Assembly (NCBI RefSeq): GCF_007280555.1
Contig: NZ_VKDB01000040.1
Location: 1-16,177, forward strand
Direction: 5' to 3'
Origin: Deinococcus detaillensis
GTDB lineage: Bacteria > Deinococcota > Deinococci > Deinococcales > Deinococcaceae
Length of the DNA: 16,177 nt
The notes beneath the pieces are model-generated. The model was given only the letters and a program-made list of their open reading frames with translations. It was not told the DNA's origin and ran no database searches. This document shows positions 12,761 to 16,177 of this stretch, in pieces; the first letter of the stretch is position 1; every line of letters starts with the position of its first letter. Both the position numbers and the translations under genes were made by a program.

Positions 12761-14461
12761 TCCAAACGCTTGCCAGACCATTGTATCAATTTTAGCCTCT
12801 ATAGCTTCTAATTCAGAAGAAGAAGATGTATTGTAAGCTACTTTGGCAAGAGCAGTAATCTCTTGTGCAATTAGGGAAGATGGATTGGGTAGAGGAAATT
12901 GCTCTACATATTGCGTAATGAATCTACGCCTGCCCGCATAAAGTTTATTATTAAAACGATGATCATAGAAGGCTTCTATGAAAGTTGAATTGGCTACAGC
13001 TGCTGCAAGCCACAGCAAATGCTCATCGGTTTTGTTCAACGGAGTTAGCCAATAGCAATCCCCATTGACAACTGTTCCCTCTAGATCAAGCCAGAATGTA
13101 GGTTTCTCTGAAATGTCCCGAAAGACGAGCTTTGGTGCAGCCCAAGCTTCTGGGTCCTGTGGGACCCATAGCTCATACCACTTTCTCCCCCCCTCAATAA
13201 CATATGAGCGGTCTTCAAGCTTTTCCCGATGCCGTTCCAGATAAGCTTTTGTTTTGGGATAAAGGTCGAGATCGCTGGCCCGACGTTGGGCCTGCACCAC
13301 TTCATGGGGATACAAGATAGCGGAAGATTTTTTTGAGTCCTTAGGACGAAATCGGCGGGAATTATGGTGTGTAGTTAAAGGCCGCAGCAGTTCTGGTTGA
13401 TCTTCGGGGGCTCCCCAGTCACTGCGAATAAATATCTTATCGGCACAAGTTTTGACACCAACCCGAATCTTTCCAATGTCACGGAAAGCGCCCCATGTGT
13501 GAGATTTAACTATAGCTAACCATGCGTCACTCTTAGCCGTAGCAATACGCCAGAGGCTGTCTTTTCCGGTTGTATCTAGTAATCCATGTTCAACCTTAAA
13601 GTTACGGCCATCAGTAAGGCTAACTATCCCTTGCATAGCAAGGGCAGCAATAGGGCTGTCAGCCAGAGCCTGGCTTGTTTCCCTAGTTTCATAGATCGTA
13701 CTAAAAAGGATCTCCGTTTTGCTCGTACTATCACTAATGCCTTCAGCTAAAATGACGGCGGGGAGTACGGCGGCATTAAATAGTTTGGTGTCCCCTAAAT
13801 CCCATACATGGCGGAGTCTAAACTTTTCACGCAAAAGTTCTCTTAAAGAACCGCCTCCTTTAGTGGTCATGAAGCGATTAGATACAATAATTCCGGCCCT
13901 GCCTTTTGAATCTAATACCTGGGCAATACCAGCTAGAAAAACGTGATACAGATCAATTTTTCCGGATAGTCCAGAATTTTGAGACAGCTTTCTTGATTTA
14001 TCTGCCCCCATTATTTGAGTTCTTACGTATGGTGGATTAGCAATTATAAGATCAAACTTTTTAGGGATAACGCTATCTGAAAATAGGCCTACCCTATCTT
14101 CATAGGTTGAAAATGCAAATTCTAAAAAGTCGGATGGATAAAGTCGGGTTTGTATGATGGGGAATGCCTGAGAAATTCTCGCTTTCGTTCTGTTAAGTGC
14201 TCTCGAATTTGTATCGAATCCATGGACTATGATCTTTGTAGTAAGAGGTACAGTCAGCTTTGACAGTAGGCTCAATAAGAGTTCACCTTCACCGGCAGCG
14301 GGATCAAGAATATGGATGGTTTTCCCAGGTGAGACTTGGAACTCTTCTACAATCTTTTCTGCTACAAAGTCTGCTAGTTCGATAGGAGTGTAAGTGGCTC
14401 CAGTAGACTTCTCCTCAGTTACTGAAGCGAAACGCTTTTCTAAAATATTGGGCTGTAACAT
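12734..14461 (-). CDS. N6-adenine DNA methyltransferase, gamma class (Type II)
   Basis: A 575-residue methyltransferase. Motif order is X (TGATYTPIELADFVAEKI, 20-37), I (ILDPAAGEGELL, 51-62; S-adenosylmethionine binding) and IV (IIANPPYVRT, 139-148; NPPY catalytic), followed by a long C-terminal target-recognition region. This X-I-IV-TRD order defines gamma-class adenine enzymes such as M.TaqI. It protects host DNA from the endonuclease encoded convergently. The ATG has GAGGAAC eight bases upstream. Upstream on the same strand are TTGACT (-35) and GACTAT (-10), the latter buried in a single C-box, so C protein should repress this gene once established. The low GC matches the C and R genes, so the three travelled together. 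A single-chain Type IIG enzyme is unlikely because there is no N-terminal nuclease motif and a separate R is present. Confidence 0.9.
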   Translation of the reverse strand: MLQPNILEKRFASVTEEKSTGATYTPIELADFVAEKIVEEFQVSPGKTIHILDPAAGEGELLLSLLSKLTVPLTTKIIVHGFDTNSRALNRTKARISQAFPIIQTRLYPSDFLEFAFSTYEDRVGLFSDSVIPKKFDLIIANPPYVRTQIMGADKSRKLSQNSGLSGKIDLYHVFLAGIAQVLDSKGRAGIIVSNRFMTTKGGGSLRELLREKFRLRHVWDLGDTKLFNAAVLPAVILAEGISDSTSKTEILFSTIYETRETSQALADSPIAALAMQGIVSLTDGRNFKVEHGLLDTTGKDSLWRIATAKSDAWLAIVKSHTWGAFRDIGKIRVGVKTCADKIFIRSDWGAPEDQPELLRPLTTHHNSRRFRPKDSKKSSAILYPHEVVQAQRRASDLDLYPKTKAYLERHREKLEDRSYVIEGGRKWYELWVPQDPEAWAAPKLVFRDISEKPTFWLDLEGTVVNGDCYWLTPLNKTDEHLLWLAAAVANSTFIEAFYDHRFNNKLYAGRRRFITQYVEQFPLPNPSSLIAQEITALAKVAYNTSSSSELEAIEAKIDTMVWQAFGLDSEETTR

Positions 14462-14504
14462 TATTGTTCCTCAAGTCACAAAGGCGACGACATATCTAAT
14501 GGCT

Positions 14505-14537
14505 ACTCATAGTCATCTAATCGATGTAAAAAGTCAA
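14505..14537 (-). promoter_or_regulatory. Single C-box over the methyltransferase promoter (OM)
   Basis: ACTCATAGTC at 14505-14514 is identical to the left C-box before the C gene, and the match extends to 13 bases (GCTACTCATAGTC, 14502-14514 and 11387-11399). On the minus strand, TTGACT (14537-14532) and GACTAT (14514-14509) are spaced 17 bases apart and precede the methyltransferase start. The C dimer would therefore sit on the -10 and block transcription. Confidence 0.8.
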
Positions 14538-14636
14538 CAAGACCCTCTAGTATCCTCCATAGCCTCGGACGTAAATGCTCATATCGCTCGCCTCATAGAA
14601 GGAGTAGGTCTCAAGGTGGGCCGAGACACTATTCGG

Positions 14637-14723
14637 CATTCTGTATCAGTTCTGCCCAGGCCGGAGCCGCACAACGCGGTTAACCGGCCCTTCTTTGTCT
14701 CCATTCTGATACAAAACTGATAC
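14637..14723. repeat. Inverted/direct repeats around a hairpin; candidate recombination site
   Basis: GTATCAG (14643-14649) faces two copies of CTGATAC (14706-14712 and 14717-14723); CATTCTG starts both sides (14637, 14702). Between them GGCCGG-CCGC (from 14659) pairs with GCGG-CCGGCC, and CGGTTAACCG (14677-14686) is palindromic. Directly upstream of the tyrosine recombinase, these may be arm and core sites for plasmid dimer resolution, or operator sites for the recombinase gene. Confidence 0.5.
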
Positions 14724-14733
14724 CTTCTGTCAC

Positions 14734-15327
14734 ATGGAATCCGAAGTCTTCACCCTGTTTGATGATCGAGGCCAGCGCCTCTATCTGACGCCCGAAGAGC
14801 GCCAGGTGTTCAAGGCCCAGGCCAGGGCGCAAGATGACCGCCTGGCCCGCACCTTCTGCTTATGCCTCACCTATACCGGCTGCCGCATCTCCGAAGCCCT
14901 GGAACTGACCCCGGCGCGGATTGACTGGCAGGAACAGGCGATCATCTTCCGTACCCTCAAAAAGCGAGGCCGCAAGAAAGAGACGACCTACCGCACTGTG
15001 CCGGTTCCCCTGGAATACATCGACGAGCTGAACTTGATTCACCACCTCACCGGCAAAGGCCACCTCTCCCCTACTGCCCTGCTTTGGCCCTGGAGCCGCA
15101 TGACGGCCTGGCGACGAGTGAAGGGCGTCATGGAGCTAGCAGGCATCCAGGGGATACAAGCGACCCCTAAAGGGCTACGGCATGGCTTCGGAGTGGCCCA
15201 CGCCTTACAGAAAACCCCCCTGCCCATCTTGCAGCGTTGGATGGGCCATAGCACCCCGACGACTACAGCCATATACATGCAGGCTCTGGGAGATGAGGCA
15301 CGGCAGCTCGCCAAAGCGGTATGGTGA
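14734..15327 (+). CDS. Short tyrosine recombinase (plasmid resolvase type)
   Basis: A 197-residue tyrosine recombinase made of little more than the catalytic domain. Active-site residues are R51 (TYTGCRISEALEL), a lysine near 76-77 (LKKRGRKK), K146-x-x-R149-H150 (ATPKGLRHGFG; lysine replaces the usual first histidine, as in many plasmid members), H172 (MGHSTPTTT) and the nucleophile Y181 (IYMQA). XerC/XerD-type enzymes are near 300 residues; the N-terminal core-binding domain is missing. It stands between a cluster of GATAC repeats and the par locus, a standard plasmid position, so multimer resolution is the likely role; integration of passenger DNA is the alternative. The ATG lacks a Shine-Dalgarno but has TACCTT (14721-14726) seven bases upstream, a leaderless-type -10. 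Confidence 0.88.
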   Translation: MESEVFTLFDDRGQRLYLTPEERQVFKAQARAQDDRLARTFCLCLTYTGCRISEALELTPARIDWQEQAIIFRTLKKRGRKKETTYRTVPVPLEYIDELNLIHHLTGKGHLSPTALLWPWSRMTAWRRVKGVMELAGIQGIQATPKGLRHGFGVAHALQKTPLPILQRWMGHSTPTTTAIYMQALGDEARQLAKAVW

Positions 15328-15329
15328 AT

Positions 15330-15407
15330 AACGTTAGAAATAAGGTTGAAAATAACCTCATAAAAGACATTTTTTTTGACCTTGGAAATAACGTCATATT
15401 TAACGTC
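15330..15407. repeat. Par array 1: seven hexamers every 12 bp, upstream of parA
   Basis: Hexamers start at 15330, 15342, 15354, 15366, 15378, 15390 and 15402: AACGTT, AAGGTT, AACCTC, GACATT, GACCTT, AACGTC, AACGTC. All fit RASNTY and all keep an exact 12-base step. TTGACC (15376-15381), a candidate -35, lies within the array. It is probably a centromere and/or operator bound by the ribbon-helix-helix ParB-like protein, repressing parAB. Confidence 0.85.
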
Positions 15408-15423
15408 AAAGGAGGGCTAGTAC

Positions 15424-16125
15424 ATGCTGTATTTAGTGGGGGGGATTAAGGGTGGGAGCGGGAAAACCACTGTTGCTGTCAACCTAGCCGTAGGGCTGAT
15501 GTTAGCGGGGCGGGACATTCTGCTTGTGGACGCCGACGACCAAGAGACGGCCACGGACTTTTGCGAATGGCGAAACCAGCGCACCGAGGGCAATGCAGGC
15601 TTTACCGCCATTCAGCTTTCTGGCCAAGCCGCCCGCAATGAGATTTTGCGACTGGCGGAGAAATATCAGGATGTGGTGATAGATACGGGCGGGCGAGATA
15701 CCAACAGCCAACGCGCCGCCCTAACGGTCGCGGATGTCTATCTGGTGCCGTTCAATCCCCGTTCGTTTGATATATGGACGATCAGCAAGGTCTCTAAGTT
15801 GGTCGAGGAAGCCCAACACCTTAACCCCAACCTCAAAGCTTATGTCTTCTTGAATCGTGCAGATGCACGGGGGAGCGACAATGACGACGCCGCTGAGGCT
15901 CTAAAAGAAGTCACGGCGTTAACCTATCTGGATGTGTCACTTGGCAACCGTAAGGCCTACGCCAACGCCGCCACGCAGGGGATGGGCGTTATGGAATTGC
16001 AGCCGGAAGATAAGAAGGCGTCCGCCGAGTTCGCCGCTCTCTTCAACCTCATAATCGACTTTGAAAAAAACGTTGAATCTAAGGTTAGAAGTAACGTTAA
16101 AAGTGACGTTAAGGTTAAGGGTTGA
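15424..16125 (+). CDS. parA: ParA-family partition ATPase (type Ib)
   Basis: A 233-residue ATPase with the deviant Walker A KGGSGKTT at 9-16, the A' motif ILLVDADDQETATDF (~34-48) and Walker B-like VVIDTGGRD (~84-92). The short length without an N-terminal helix-turn-helix is that of type Ib ParA proteins, which position plasmids by dynamic binding to the nucleoid. GGAGG eight bases upstream sets the ATG. The last 26 residues (from N208) are unusual: they read in four-residue units NLII-DFEK-NVES-KVRS-NVKS-DVKV-KG, because the underlying DNA is a 12-bp repeat array. ParA proteins normally end soon after the helix AEFAALFNLI, so this tail is an addition. The parB-like gene follows after two bases on the closed circle. 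Confidence 0.93.
   Translation: MLYLVGGIKGGSGKTTVAVNLAVGLMLAGRDILLVDADDQETATDFCEWRNQRTEGNAGFTAIQLSGQAARNEILRLAEKYQDVVIDTGGRDTNSQRAALTVADVYLVPFNPRSFDIWTISKVSKLVEEAQHLNPNLKAYVFLNRADARGSDNDDAAEALKEVTALTYLDVSLGNRKAYANAATQGMGVMELQPEDKKASAEFAALFNLIIDFEKNVESKVRSNVKSDVKVKG
16045..16122. repeat. Par array 2: seven hexamers every 12 bp inside the end of parA
   Basis: Hexamers start at 16045, 16057, 16069, 16081, 16093, 16105 and 16117: AACCTC, GACTTT, AACGTT, AAGGTT, AACGTT, GACGTT, AAGGGT. Six fit RASNTY exactly as in array 1, with the same 12-base step. Each hexamer is two whole parA codons. The part from 16080 is repeated at positions 1-43 of the window. Confidence 0.85.
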
Positions 16126-16177
16126 GTATGGCGCTTTCACGACCACCAGAGCGGAAAACCGTGACTATCAACTCATC
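16080..16177. repeat. Terminal redundancy, right copy (includes partial parB-like gene)
   Basis: Identical to bases 1-98. From 16128 it holds the first 50 bases of the parB-like gene; this is not a second gene but the overlap of the circular molecule. Confidence 0.93.

Noticed and set aside
14394..14720. Plus-strand frame of 108 codons between the methyltransferase and the recombinase
   Set aside because: It begins inside the methyltransferase gene and runs across its C-box and promoter and the repeat cluster. It has no Shine-Dalgarno and no family resemblance.
15330..16122. Par hexamer arrays considered as CRISPR repeats
   Set aside because: A 12-bp period with 6-bp variable gaps is far too short for CRISPR, and no cas genes are present.

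Overview
The first 98 bases are repeated exactly at the end (1-98 = 16080-16177). The window is therefore best read as a complete circular plasmid of 16,079 bp, cut open just before the end of its parA gene. The host looks Deinococcus-like, with moderate confidence. The GC-rich putative replication gene resembles the winged-helix proteins I associate with Deinococcus/Thermus plasmids. Some genes also have a TANNNT box 6-7 nt before the start codon and no Shine-Dalgarno, as in leaderless Deinococcus transcripts. Base composition is a patchwork: rep and the recombinase are GC-rich, mobilization is intermediate, and CBASS and restriction-modification are AT-rich. This suggests assembly from several sources.

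Layout around the circle. (1) Maintenance: a short tyrosine recombinase (14734-15327) lies next to a repeat array, parA (15424-16125) and a ribbon-helix-helix parB-like gene (49-327). The putative rep gene (1198-2220) lies beyond a solitary minus-strand gene with a trypsin-co-occurring-like domain (372-869). (2) A solitary HNH nuclease (2237-3298, minus). (3) Two unrecognised small genes (3650-4135, 4286-4684) separated by a perfect 22-bp hairpin, the second ending at a strong terminator. (4) Mobilization: a structured candidate oriT (4816-4879), a tandem ribbon-helix-helix accessory protein, a small HUH relaxase, a four-helix membrane protein, a VirD4-like coupling ATPase lacking its own membrane segments, and a two-helix membrane protein. 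No mating-pore genes are present, so the plasmid would be mobilizable but not self-transmissible. (5) Defence: a two-gene CBASS operon (CD-NTase plus a Cap15-like 2TM beta-barrel effector, 9041-10632). (6) A remnant with a DUF3768 gene broken by one in-frame stop, preceded by a highly structured leader. (7) A Type II restriction-modification system: controller C and endonuclease convergent with a gamma-class adenine methyltransferase.

The strongest findings concern DNA sites. Two arrays of seven hexamers (consensus RASNTY) flank parA with an exact 12-bp step. The downstream array is codon-aligned inside the 3' end of parA, so the ParA tail is a tetrapeptide repeat; this is a likely centromere/operator written into a coding sequence. 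The restriction-modification system has a tandem C-box before C/R and a 13-bp-identical single C-box over the likely methyltransferase promoter, the Esp1396I plan of one C protein timing both halves. The plasmid combines partition, multimer resolution and mobilization with at least two anti-phage systems and a third candidate (HNH).
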